Origin: an uncultured Erysipelotrichaceae bacterium
Lineage (GTDB): Bacteria > Bacillota_I > Bacilli_A > Erysipelotrichales > Erysipelotrichaceae
Reading direction: 5' to 3'
DNA: 14,744 bases
Assembly (NCBI GenBank): GCA_944325295.1
Contig: CALUZL010000032.1
Span: 1-14,744, forward strand
The notes under the pieces were generated by a model. The model was not told the origin of the DNA and made no database searches. It saw only the letters and a program-made list of their open reading frames with translations. The position numbers and the translations under genes are program-made. Positions 1 through 6,640 of this stretch are shown piece by piece (position 1 is the first letter of the stretch; every line of letters starts with the position of its first letter).

Positions 1-1029
1 GCCGGCTTTGCAGATACCGGAGTAAACGCGGAAGAAAGTCAGACGACCAACGAAGGGGTCAGTCATGATCTTGAAAGCCAGAGCACTGAACGGTTCGGAA
101 TCCGAAGCGTGTCTTTCAGCTTCAGTACCATCGGGAAGAGTAGCTTTGATGGCCGGGATATCAAGCGGTGAAGGCAAGTATTCGATTACGGCGTCAAGCA
201 ATAATTGGATACCTTTATTTTTGTAAGCACTACCGCAGAGTACCGGGAAGAATTCTGAAGTGTTCGTCGCTTTACGGATCGCACTTTTGATCTCTTCGAC
301 AGTCGGTTCTTCACTCTCTAAGACTTTCATCATGATGTCGTCATCATAATCGGCGACCATCTCGACGAGTTGTGCTCTTAAAGTCTCGGCTTCATCTTTG
401 AATTGGGCATCGATATCACTTTCGGTGATGTTGGTGCCGCTGTCGTCATTATAGATGTATTGGCGACGTTCGACTAAGTCGATGATACCTCTGAAAGTAT
501 TCTCGGCACCGATCGGCATTTGGATCGCTGCTGCCTTAGCCGCAAGACGAGATCCGATCGATCTGACCGACATCATGAAGTCAGCACCGGTCGCATCCAT
601 CTTGTTGCAGAAGACGATGCGCGGTACTTTGTATTCAGTAGCCTGACGCCAAACCGTCTCTGTTTGCGGTTCGACACCGGCCTTGGAATCAAGGACAGTG
701 ACCGCACCATCGAGGACTCTCAGTGACCTTTCGACTTCGACTGTGAAGTCGACGTGTCCCGGGGTGTCGATGATGTTGATACGGGTAGCCGGCAGTTGAT
801 TCTTACTGCCGTGCCAGAATGCTGTAGTTGCAGCGGAAGTGATGGTGATGCCGCGCTCTTGTTCCTGAGCCATCCAGTCCATCTGGCTGGCACCGTCGTG
901 GGTCTCACCGATCTTATGTGTCTTACCTGTGAAGAATAAGATACGTTCGGTACATGTGGTCTTTCCGGCATCGATATGCGCCATGATCCCGATATTACGA
1001 GTATTCTCTAATGAATATTCACGAGCCAT
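1..1029 (-). CDS. fusA: Elongation factor G, N-terminal half (partial)
   Basis: Translocation GTPase that moves tRNAs and mRNA on the ribosome and acts in ribosome recycling. Reading back from the ATG at 1029 gives 343 open codons to the window edge, about half of a normal EF-G of roughly 690 residues; the missing part lies beyond position 1. All GTPase signatures are intact: P-loop AHIDAGKT at residues 17-24, DTPGHVD from residue 88, and NKMD at 142-145, the same numbering as E. coli EF-G. The visible part covers the G domain and the start of domain II. The start is fixed by a GGAG ribosome site that overlaps the rpsG stop, with only 9 bases between the two genes, so the genes are co-transcribed and probably translationally coupled. 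Nothing suggests a variant or second-copy EF-G. Confidence 0.97.
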   Translation of the reverse strand, partial: MAREYSLENTRNIGIMAHIDAGKTTCTERILFFTGKTHKIGETHDGASQMDWMAQEQERGITITSAATTAFWHGSKNQLPATRINIIDTPGHVDFTVEVERSLRVLDGAVTVLDSKAGVEPQTETVWRQATEYKVPRIVFCNKMDATGADFMMSVRSIGSRLAAKAAAIQMPIGAENTFRGIIDLVERRQYIYNDDSGTNITESDIDAQFKDEAETLRAQLVEMVADYDDDIMMKVLESEEPTVEEIKSAIRKATNTSEFFPVLCGSAYKNKGIQLLLDAVIEYLPSPLDIPAIKATLPDGTEAERHASDSEPFSALAFKIMTDPFVGRLTFFRVYSGICKAG

Positions 1030-1038
1030 ATCTTACTC

Positions 1039-1509
1039 CTACCAGCGATAGTGAGCGAAAGCCTTGTTGGCTTCAGCCATTTTATGCGTATCATCCTTCT
1101 TTTTAACGGACGCGCCAACACCATTAGCAGCATCCATGATCTCATTAGCTAAACGAAGTTCCATCGTTTTCTCACTGCGTAAACGTGAGTAATTGACGAT
1201 CCATCTCAAACCTAAAGTCAGTCTTCTTTCATCCGATACTTCAACCGGTACCTGATAGTTGGCACCACCGACACGGCGGACCTTGAGTTCAAGTTCCGGC
1301 ATGACGTTGTCCAAAGCTTTTTCAAATACGGCCATCGGTTCCTGACCTGTTTTCTTTTCAACGATCTCGAATGCGTTGTAAAGAATGTTCTGAGCTACAC
1401 CTTTTTTACCGTCGATCATGATCTTGTTGACTAAACGTGTAACCAGTTTGGAATTGTAGATAGGATCTACTAAGACATCTCTTTTAGCGATATATCCTTT
1501 TCTTGGCAT
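1039..1509 (-). CDS. rpsG: 30S ribosomal protein S7
   Basis: Primary 16S rRNA binding protein that nucleates assembly of the 30S head and lines the E site. The 156-residue length is the family norm. It opens MPRKGYIAKRDVLVDPIYNSK-like and ends in HYRW, both typical of S7. An RBS (GAAAGGAGAT) lies just before the ATG, in the 23-base gap after rpsL. In E. coli, S7 is the autogenous repressor of the str operon. No separate S7-binding structure can be seen in the short rpsL-rpsG gap here, so any feedback site would have to be elsewhere, for example the dyads before rpsL. Order rpsL-rpsG-fusA is the conserved str order. Confidence 0.98.
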   Translation of the reverse strand: MPRKGYIAKRDVLVDPIYNSKLVTRLVNKIMIDGKKGVAQNILYNAFEIVEKKTGQEPMAVFEKALDNVMPELELKVRRVGGANYQVPVEVSDERRLTLGLRWIVNYSRLRSEKTMELRLANEIMDAANGVGASVKKKDDTHKMAEANKAFAHYRW

Positions 1510-1532
1510 TTTTAATCTCCTTTCATCATGAT

Positions 1533-1943
1533 TTACTTAGGTCTTTTTGTTCCATATAAAGAACGACCTTGACGGCGATCATTTACACCGGCGCAATCGA
1601 GGGTACCACGAATGATGTGGTAACGTACACCAGGCAGATCCTTGACACGACCGCCACGGATCAATACAACACTGTGCTCTTGTAAGTTATGGCCGATACC
1701 GGGAATATACGCAGTAACTTCCATACCGTTTGAAAGACGAACACGGGCATATTTACGCAAAGCTGAGTTAGGCTTTTTCGGAGTCATCGTTCCTACACGC
1801 GTACAAACACCTCTTTTTTGTGGTGATGAGACATTTGTCGGGCGTGATTTGAGGGAGTTATAACCTCTGTTTAAAGCCGGTGACTTACTTTTGAATGTTT
1901 TTTCAGTACGTCCTTTTCTGACCAATTGGTTGATTGTTGGCAT
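1533..1943 (-). CDS. rpsL: 30S ribosomal protein S12
   Basis: Decoding-centre protein of the small subunit and first gene of the str operon. It has 136 residues against 124 in E. coli, because of the extra segment (about residues 25-38) common in Gram-positive S12 before PQKRGVCTRVG. The streptomycin-relevant TPKKPNS loop is wild type: Lys56 here corresponds to E. coli Lys43 (counting Met). The second loop, GGRVKDLPGVR, is also unchanged, so no S12-based streptomycin resistance is predicted. A strong RBS (AAAGGAG) stands about 7 bases before the ATG. A TTGACA/TATTAT promoter lies about 75 bases upstream. Confidence 0.98.
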   Translation of the reverse strand: MPTINQLVRKGRTEKTFKSKSPALNRGYNSLKSRPTNVSSPQKRGVCTRVGTMTPKKPNSALRKYARVRLSNGMEVTAYIPGIGHNLQEHSVVLIRGGRVKDLPGVRYHIIRGTLDCAGVNDRRQGRSLYGTKRPK

Positions 1944-1971
1944 CTCTATCTCCTTTCTTTCTATATCTTAT

Positions 1972-1991
1972 GCACACATTACCATGTGTGC
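1972..1991 (-). promoter_or_regulatory. Perfect 8-bp hairpin in rpsL leader
   Basis: GCACACAT and ATGTGTGC flank a 4-base loop (1980-1983). On the minus strand it falls inside the rpsL 5' leader, about 28 bases before the start codon, so it can form in the mRNA. There is no U-run after it, so it is not an intrinsic terminator. A role in feedback control or mRNA stability is inference only. Confidence 0.5.
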
Positions 1992-2006
1992 CCAAACAGT
2001 AACACA

Positions 2007-2020
2007 TGACTGTGCAGTCA
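2007..2020 (-). promoter_or_regulatory. TGACTG/CAGTCA dyad at the rpsL transcription start
   Basis: A perfect 6-bp inverted repeat with a 2-base centre. The predicted start of the rpsL transcript (about 2016) falls inside it. That position suits an operator or a 5'-end RNA hairpin; the sequence alone does not say which. Confidence 0.4.
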
Positions 2021-2022
2021 CT

Positions 2023-2051
2023 ATAATATACTTATGGTCATACCTTGTCAA
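2023..2051 (-). promoter_or_regulatory. Sigma-A promoter of the str operon
   Basis: On the minus strand, a perfect -35 TTGACA (2046-2051) is followed by a 17-base spacer and -10 TATTAT (2023-2028). The predicted start near 2016 gives a leader of about 73 bases to rpsL. This is one of the strongest promoters in the window, as expected for ribosomal genes. Confidence 0.85.
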
Positions 2052-2134
2052 CTAAAAATACGTGAAAAATGGCACGCTTGGTTCCGTGAAATAAAATGAG
2101 TTCCCCAAAAGATCCGTATTCCCTATTTTGGTGA

Positions 2135-2162
2135 TCGAAAAATCTATGATCGCGGTTATAAT
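2135..2162 (+). promoter_or_regulatory. Probable promoter of the amylase gene
   Basis: A perfect -10 TATAAT (2157-2162) with a poor -35 TCGAAA (2135-2140) at 16 bases. Transcription should begin near 2169, only 15-20 bases before the likely start codon. It is oriented away from the rpsL promoter in the divergent gap. No cre-like box is visible here. Confidence 0.55.
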
Positions 2163-2184
2163 GGTATACATGAAAAAAGGTGTT

Positions 2185-3609
2185 ATGATGCAATACTTCC
2201 ATTGGGACCTGAAAGCTGACGGTACCCTTTGGCGAAAACTCAAAGATGATGCCAAAAGGCTTGCGGATGTCGGTTTTACCGCCTTATGGCTGCCACCGGC
2301 ATACAAGGGCAGTGCCGGTATAAACGATGTCGGCTATGGCGTCTATGATCTTTATGATCTTGGTGAATTTGATCAAAAAGGAACGGTCATTACCAAATAC
2401 GGTTCAAAAGACGAGTATTTGCAAGCGATAGAAAGTTGTCACAGTCAGGGGATCGATGTCTATGCCGATATGGTCTTCAACCACAAGATGGGTGCCGATT
2501 TTACAAACGATGTCACTGCATATGAATCCGATCCGAACGATCGAAACAAGACGATCTCAAAGCCTGAAGATATAAAGGCCTGGACCGGCTTTGACTTTCC
2601 CGAACGAGAGGGCAAGTACTCCACTTTTAAGTGGAACAGCAAGCATTTTACCGGTGTTGACTACGATGACCACGACAAAAAGAAGGCCATCTATCGCTTT
2701 AAAGGTGAGTCTTGGAGCAAGGATGTCTCTGATGAAAACGGTAATTACGATTATCTGATGGGCGCCGATGTCGATGTCAATGATCCCGAAGTTAAAAAGG
2801 AGCTTTACCGTTATGGTCTTTGGTATCTCGATTTTACAAAAGTCGACGGTTTTAGACTCGATGCCTTAAAACATATCGATGATCAGTTTTTTAAAGGTTG
2901 GCTGGCCTATCTTCGAGACAAGACAAAAAAGGAACTCTTTACGGTGGGTGAGTATTGGTCCAATGATCTTTTGGAGCTCACTTCCTATCTCGATAAAAAC
3001 GATAGCTGTCTTTCACTTTTTGATGTACCTTTGCACTATCACTTTTTTGAGGTCTCAAATGGCGGCGGTTATTTCAACATGGCTGATATATATAAGGATA
3101 CACTTTTGAATTCTCGACCGCAAAATGCCGTGACCTTTGTCGAAAACCATGACACCCAGATCGGCCAGGCTTTACAAACGGTCGTAGCCGATTGGTTCAA
3201 ACCCATGGCTTATGCCCTGATCCTTTTAAGAAACGAAGGCTACCCTTGTGTTTTCTATGGCGATTATTACGGTATTGAAAAATATAAGACCAAACCATTT
3301 AAAGATATCATCGATAAGATGATCGCCATCAGACAAAAACGCATGGTCGGCGAAGCTCATGATTATTTCGATCATCCCGATCTTATCGGCTGGACTTTTG
3401 CGGGCGATGAGAATAAAGACAGTGGTTTTGCTGTTATCCTTGATGATGGACCAGGCGGATCAAAGACGATGAACGTCGGTTTTAAAAACCGAGGCCGCAC
3501 GATGATCGATATAAGTGGCAATACAAATAAAGAGGTAATTCTCGATGATGAAGGCAACGGTCTTTTTAGCGTCGATGGCGGAAGTTTCGGTATCTATATC
3601 TTTAAATGA
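2185..3609 (+). CDS. amyA: Cytoplasmic alpha-amylase, GH13
   Basis: Endo-hydrolase of alpha-1,4-glucan bonds, probably acting inside the cell on glycogen or imported maltodextrins, since no signal peptide is present. From M2185 it has 474 residues. It resembles the E. coli AmyA / Bacillus liquefying amylase group (GH13_5) throughout: MQYFHW start, LPPAYKG, NHKMGAD, then the catalytic motifs GFRLDALKH (nucleophile D226), VGEYWS (acid/base E256) and FVENHDTQ (D323). A C-terminal beta domain follows from about residue 395. The frame is open back to a TTG at 2128, but upstream codons would not be transcribed from the TATAAT at 2157. ATG 2170 would be leaderless; ATG 2185 or 2188 has an AAAGGTG ribosome site. 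I prefer 2185/2188. The lipoprotein follows 47 bases later with no terminator between. Confidence 0.94.
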   Translation: MMQYFHWDLKADGTLWRKLKDDAKRLADVGFTALWLPPAYKGSAGINDVGYGVYDLYDLGEFDQKGTVITKYGSKDEYLQAIESCHSQGIDVYADMVFNHKMGADFTNDVTAYESDPNDRNKTISKPEDIKAWTGFDFPEREGKYSTFKWNSKHFTGVDYDDHDKKKAIYRFKGESWSKDVSDENGNYDYLMGADVDVNDPEVKKELYRYGLWYLDFTKVDGFRLDALKHIDDQFFKGWLAYLRDKTKKELFTVGEYWSNDLLELTSYLDKNDSCLSLFDVPLHYHFFEVSNGGGYFNMADIYKDTLLNSRPQNAVTFVENHDTQIGQALQTVVADWFKPMAYALILLRNEGYPCVFYGDYYGIEKYKTKPFKDIIDKMIAIRQKRMVGEAHDYFDHPDLIGWTFAGDENKDSGFAVILDDGPGGSKTMNVGFKNRGRTMIDISGNTNKEVILDDEGNGLFSVDGGSFGIYIFK

Positions 3610-3626
3610 TCGATATCTTTAAGAGA
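3593..3626 (+). repeat. 17-bp tandem duplication over the amylase stop codon
   Basis: 3593-3609 and 3610-3626 match at 14 of 17 bases, with a shared ATATCTTTAA core. The first copy holds the TGA stop, the second is just downstream. It looks like an old slippage duplication and has no evident function. Confidence 0.5.
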
Positions 3627-3656
3627 TAAACTCTGTAAACATAAAAGGGGAAAAGA

Positions 3657-4708
3657 ATGAAGAAATTATTAACATCACTACTAGCCATCGCTATGGTACT
3701 ATCACTAACTGCTTGTAACAACACTGATGTAAAACCTACTACTTCACCTACAAGTACCACTGAAACCGAACAAGTCGATACTAATGTCTATGTCCCTATC
3801 GGTACAAAAGAGTTAAATCTTGATGAATTGGTCTTACCTTTAGATGACTACACATACGATTCAGTCGAGATCAACAAAGACAAATCAAACTATGATCTAA
3901 ATACTAAAGGCGAATACGAACTCGTCTTAGATCTCAAAGATGAAAATGGTGAAGTAATCAAAGAAGTCAAAATAACCCTCATCGTCGATGAAAAAGACAA
4001 TAACTCTGATGAAGAATTAGTAACTAAACCTTCAGATGATGGTAAGACTACAACAACTCAAAACCTCAAAAGTCTGAACCTAATAAAATACAATCAAATA
4101 ATACTTCTTCCAATAACAATTCATCATCAAATAGCGGATCATCAACAAGCGGTACAAATGGTGGCCTAAGTACAAATCCGGAAGATTATGGACTTGATCC
4201 TAATAATGAATGGGTCATCGCTGCAATGAACCATGTCGGTGAATCAGGAAGATGTGATCTTATCTCTGGTGCTGTCTGGACTGATGTCGGAACAACAAAA
4301 CCATACACTTATGAAAGTGCTGATTGGAACGATATCAGCGGTTGCTTAGATATTGGTGATGAGATCAGATATACCGCTTTGAATGGTGATACCTCTGTAA
4401 ATCACTCTGCTATCTATCTTGGTAATGGCTTAGCACTTCAAGGCAATTGGACAGGTGGTGTAGCTAGAGTTGCAAACGCTTATCAACCAGCTAATTACTA
4501 TGCGATCAACAGTGAGTTTGATAAAGAATGTGGTTGTACTACTTGTGGTTTTGGTAGCAATCCAACTTCTGATGAAGAATGGCAAGCGCAAGTTGATTCT
4601 TTTGATACAAGTGTTTGCGAGTTATATAAAGACAATATTGTTGTAGCTGTCGCTGAAGGAAAAATAACAATGGACGAGTATCTGATGTGTATTGCAAATG
4701 GTTACTAA
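3657..4708 (+). pseudogene. Frameshifted lipoprotein with Ig-like and NlpC/P60-like parts
   Basis: A surface lipoprotein gene broken by a one-base frameshift. RBS AAAGGGG precedes ATG 3657. Residues 1-20 are a lipoprotein signal ending in LTAC (acylated Cys20), then a Thr-rich linker, then a beta-rich domain (about 45-125) resembling bacterial Ig-like folds. The first frame closes at 4169 with an atypical His/Gln/Ile tail. The other frame is open from 4046 and continues as a Ser/Asn/Gly-rich linker into a Cys-rich C-terminal domain ending at 4708. One extra A in the AAAA run at 4060-4063 would join them as about 350 residues (TQ-KPQKSEP). The C-terminal GRCDLISG and NHSAIYLGNG segments resemble the Cys and His motifs of NlpC/P60 papain-like hydrolases; this is tentative. 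The ATG at 4226 lacks an RBS and is probably not a true start. A natural mutation, phase switch or base-calling error are all possible. Confidence 0.75.
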
Positions 4709-4752
4709 TTGACAATTCTGCAATATTTGTTACCATACAAACGTAAGGTTTT

Positions 4753-4838
4753 CCGCTTACCGATATGCGGGATATAAGTGGTCGGGTTCGACAGTAATCC
4801 GCTGACCAATATGCGGGGTACAAGTGGTTGGGTAGAAG
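4753..4838 (+). repeat. Imperfect tandem repeat, 46-bp period
   Basis: Unit A starts at 4753 and unit B at 4799. Their first 35 bases agree except at about six positions; the remaining 11 diverge. Each begins CCGC and carries GCGG after a 10-base gap, so each can form a small hairpin. One plus frame reads PLTDMRDISG then PLTNMRGTSG, so it may be a relic of repeated coding sequence. No third copy was seen in the window. Confidence 0.6.
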
Positions 4839-4846
4839 GTTGTTAT

Positions 4847-4877
4847 GTCCCTTGTCATAAAGATGAGGGACTTTCTA
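4847..4877 (+). terminator. Possible terminator of the amylase-lipoprotein unit
   Basis: GTCCC...GGGAC (4847-4851 with 4867-4871) closes over an inner TCAT/ATGA stem with an AAAG loop and a 3-base bulge, then TTTCTATT. It lies about 140 bases past the lipoprotein stop. The tail is only moderately T-rich. Confidence 0.5.
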
Positions 4878-4882
4878 TTATA

Positions 4883-5005
4883 GAGGTATCGATATGAATA
4901 TTAAAGTCGATTAAATAAGTTCTTTTTATTGGTCTGATCATTGCGATCTATCTTTTGGTTCGTATTAGAATTGATAAAATAAAAAGTTCTAATACTCGCC
5001 GTTAG
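4883..5005 (+). other. Possible relic of a small membrane-protein gene
   Basis: An AGAGGT ribosome site leads to ATG 4894, but this frame stops after six codons (MNIKVD, TAA 4912). Another frame, from 4919 to TAG 5003-5005, gives 28 residues with one convincing membrane helix and a basic tail (VLFIGLIIAIYLLVRIRIDK...). A stop at 4916 separates it from any start, so more than one lesion is needed to join them. It could equally be chance. Confidence 0.25.
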
Positions 5006-5042
5006 AACTTAAACAACTAACAAACAAGCCTTAACTTGCTGC
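4976..5042 (-). ncRNA. Candidate small RNA (about 67 nt)
   Basis: On the minus strand a perfect -10 TATAAT (plus positions 5049-5054) predicts a start near 5042. Reading on, a small CAAG/CTTG hairpin is followed by a perfect 9-bp stem AAGTTCTAA/TTAGAACTT (4984-4992 with 5002-5010, 9-base loop) and then TTTTTATTTTA, an intrinsic terminator in the minus direction. The -35 region (TTCCCT at 17 bases) is weak. No minus-strand gene lies between promoter and terminator, so the natural reading is a short independent RNA. Not matched to any known RNA family. Confidence 0.35.
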
Positions 5043-5075
5043 ATCTGAATTATAGCGCATAGGTTTAAGATAGGG

Positions 5076-5121
5076 AACTATTTTGATAAACGATGCGCAA
5101 GTTTATGGAAATAGTTTTTTT
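5076..5121 (+). terminator. Terminator-like hairpin in plus direction
   Basis: AACTATTT/AAATAGTT (outer, 8 bp) and ATAAAC/GTTTAT (inner, 6 bp) are separated by a 2x2 internal loop, with a 9-base apical loop and a run of seven Ts from the stem end. It would end plus-strand transcripts, yet no intact plus gene lies just upstream, so it may belong to a decayed gene or to read-through from the lipoprotein. Confidence 0.5.
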
Positions 5122-5135
5122 GGTAGAGACTTTAA

Positions 5136-5285
5136 TATCTATATCTAAAGATTATTTTTCGGTTGGATGGTGACGATCATGATGCAGATAATTAAGATGA
5201 TAGTGATGATTATGATGGATATTATGGCGAAAGTATCTTTTTTAAATGGATAGTTAGCTTTCAAGCTCAAGATTTCCCGATCTGA
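5136..5285 (+). other. Possible relic encoding an Asp-rich tail
   Basis: One plus frame reads a hydrophobic start, then an Asp-rich run (DGDDHDADN, a TAA at 5193, then DDSDDYDGYYGES) before TGA 5283. The density of GAT codons is unlike random non-coding DNA and recalls acidic tails of envelope proteins, but there is no start codon or RBS and a stop interrupts it. Treat as a weak hint of a degraded gene. Confidence 0.2.
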
Positions 5286-5308
5286 AAATGACAGCAAAAT
5301 AATTGAGA

Positions 5309-5336
5309 AAAAAGCGAGATAATTGCCTCGCTTTTT
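5309..5336. terminator. Bidirectional terminator after pmbA
   Basis: Perfect 10-bp stem AAAAAGCGAG/CTCGCTTTTT around an 8-base loop. On the minus strand it sits 27 bases past the pmbA stop and supplies its U-run; the A/T symmetry lets it work in both directions between convergent genes. Confidence 0.85.
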
Positions 5337-5362
5337 GGATTGACCACATAGGTTTGACTTAC

Positions 5363-6640
5363 TTAATGTAATTTAAAGTCCTTTAGATAGATAGCTTTGG
5401 GACCATGATACTTTTGGTGTGTTATCTCTTGAGCGCTGTATGCGCAGGTCTTGATCGCTTCGTACAGGTTGCCGCTTAAACTTAAGCCGGTCACCGGAAT
5501 GACCTCACCTTTATCGTCATGATACAGCGCAAGTCTTACTTCACCGCCAAAATAACCTGTGCTCGCATCAAATTGGGGCGATGAGAAGCGCAAAAGCTCG
5601 ATATAAGGGCAGGATAACTTGTCGATCTTTTTATCGGCAGCGACTTTAAGTTCATACGTTCCATAGCGTCCGCTCGGATTTGTTTCACCGATATATTGAC
5701 CATAGTTGATGGGACCCCAGTAATCTTTAACATGACCATCCACAACGATCGCCGCTTCATCCAGGACGACGCCGTTTTCATCGAAAGGTCTTGAATCAGC
5801 TGCCTTTTCGATCACTGCTTTCAGGGTCAGGTTTAGATCATAAGGTGTTAATTGATCACCTTTTTTATAGTGATTGCTTTGAGAGAGCACCTTGAAGTAA
5901 TTGAGCTCCCCGATGAGTCCGTCAAGTGCCGCTAACATCATCTCGCCATCGATCAGGGCATACTCCGGTTTCATCTTTTCGGCGTCATAGGAGACGGCCT
6001 TGGCTCTGGCGATCGCTTGCTTTAAGACATCTTCGATCGCTTTTTGGATATACTCGGGATCATCGTCGACAAGCGTGGTGTCAAAGTACAGCTCAAATTC
6101 TTCACCCGCAGCGTTTTTTGAAGTGGGGATGAGTTCGATCTCAAGGGTCGTCTTGTCAAAGCTTTCATCGATCCCAAGTGAATTCATGAAGTGGATCGCT
6201 GTTGTCGTGACAAAGATCTCGGTCGAATTGATCCACACATCTTCAAAATGATCGGCTTTGACGATCGCGTCCATACATCTTGTCGCGATATCGCCGAGGT
6301 CATCAGCTTTCAAAGACGGCACCTCTTTGAGTTTCTTAGCGGTTTTCTGATACAGATCGAAGTGGTTATTGTTGATCTTTTTGGCAGTTAAAAGAGCGTT
6401 GTCGATCTTGCTACTTAAAGACGTGGCATCATCAGAAGCCATGGCTTTGAAGCTGCTTGAACCTCTTTTGCCATCATGGTCGTCATAGACGGTGACCAGG
6501 ATATCGCGATTTTCCGTATGCCGATTGGTCTCAAGTTTATTCAGCACATAGAAAAGTTGAGCTGATCGTGACCTTGTTTCCAGTATCTCGTAGGCGCTGA
6601 CTTGTTTCTCTTTTAATAATCGTTTTAATTCTTTGATCAT
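5363..6640 (-). CDS. pmbA: TldE/PmbA family protein
   Basis: Partner subunit of the TldD/TldE peptidase. In Proteobacteria the heterodimer degrades unfolded peptides, takes part in microcin B17 maturation and in CcdA turnover; the substrate here is unknown. The protein has 425 residues (E. coli PmbA has 450) and the three-part family architecture: an N-terminal domain with a Tyr-Glu helix start (SAYEILETRS), a central domain and a C-terminal catalytic-fold domain (NYGQYIGETNPSGRYGTYELK, FGGEVRLALY). No HExxxH motif is present, as expected for the non-metal-binding partner. Its ATG overlaps the tldD TGA by four bases, so the two are translationally coupled and made in equal amounts. A clear terminator follows the stop. 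Confidence 0.9.
   Translation of the reverse strand: MIKELKRLLKEKQVSAYEILETRSRSAQLFYVLNKLETNRHTENRDILVTVYDDHDGKRGSSSFKAMASDDATSLSSKIDNALLTAKKINNNHFDLYQKTAKKLKEVPSLKADDLGDIATRCMDAIVKADHFEDVWINSTEIFVTTTAIHFMNSLGIDESFDKTTLEIELIPTSKNAAGEEFELYFDTTLVDDDPEYIQKAIEDVLKQAIARAKAVSYDAEKMKPEYALIDGEMMLAALDGLIGELNYFKVLSQSNHYKKGDQLTPYDLNLTLKAVIEKAADSRPFDENGVVLDEAAIVVDGHVKDYWGPINYGQYIGETNPSGRYGTYELKVAADKKIDKLSCPYIELLRFSSPQFDASTGYFGGEVRLALYHDDKGEVIPVTGLSLSGNLYEAIKTCAYSAQEITHQKYHGPKAIYLKDFKLH

Larger units (their letters stand above)
4709..5362. other. Gene-poor, hairpin-rich intergenic stretch
   Basis: 654 bases between convergent units (the lipoprotein on plus, pmbA on minus) with no complete gene that I can recognise. 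It holds a tandem 46-bp repeat, several terminator-like hairpins in both orientations, two fragments that may be gene relics and a candidate minus-strand RNA, each listed separately. A weak promoter-like pair (TTGACA 4709-4714, TACCAT 4731-4736, spacing 16) starts right at the lipoprotein stop. The composition and short broken frames fit decayed accessory DNA. Confidence 0.6.

Noticed and set aside
1533..1943. Streptomycin-resistance change in S12
   Set aside because: Both resistance-linked loops (TPKKPNS and GGRVKDLPGVR) are wild type.
2052..2306. 84-codon minus-strand frame overlapping the amylase start
   Set aside because: Overlaps the amylase promoter and gene start, no ribosome site, and begins inside conserved amylase sequence.
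4050..4080. Programmed -1 frameshift in the lipoprotein
   Set aside because: No X-XXY-YYZ heptamer in the right phase and no clear stem-loop right after it; loss of one A is simpler.
4226..4708. Separate 160-residue gene starting at ATG 4226
   Set aside because: No RBS, and the same frame extends upstream to 4046 as the linker of the lipoprotein; better read as the 3' part of a frameshifted gene.
4539..4823. 94-codon minus-strand frame over the lipoprotein end and tandem repeat
   Set aside because: Antisense to the lipoprotein reading frame over much of its length and lacks RBS and recognisable features.
4753..4844. CRISPR repeat pair
   Set aside because: Only two imperfect units, the similarity runs over most of the period leaving no spacer of proper length, and no cas genes are near.
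5009..5044. 11-residue open frame (MQQVKACLLVV) within the candidate small RNA, as a leader peptide
   Set aside because: The predicted transcript start falls inside its ATG, there is no RBS and no downstream gene on that strand to attenuate.
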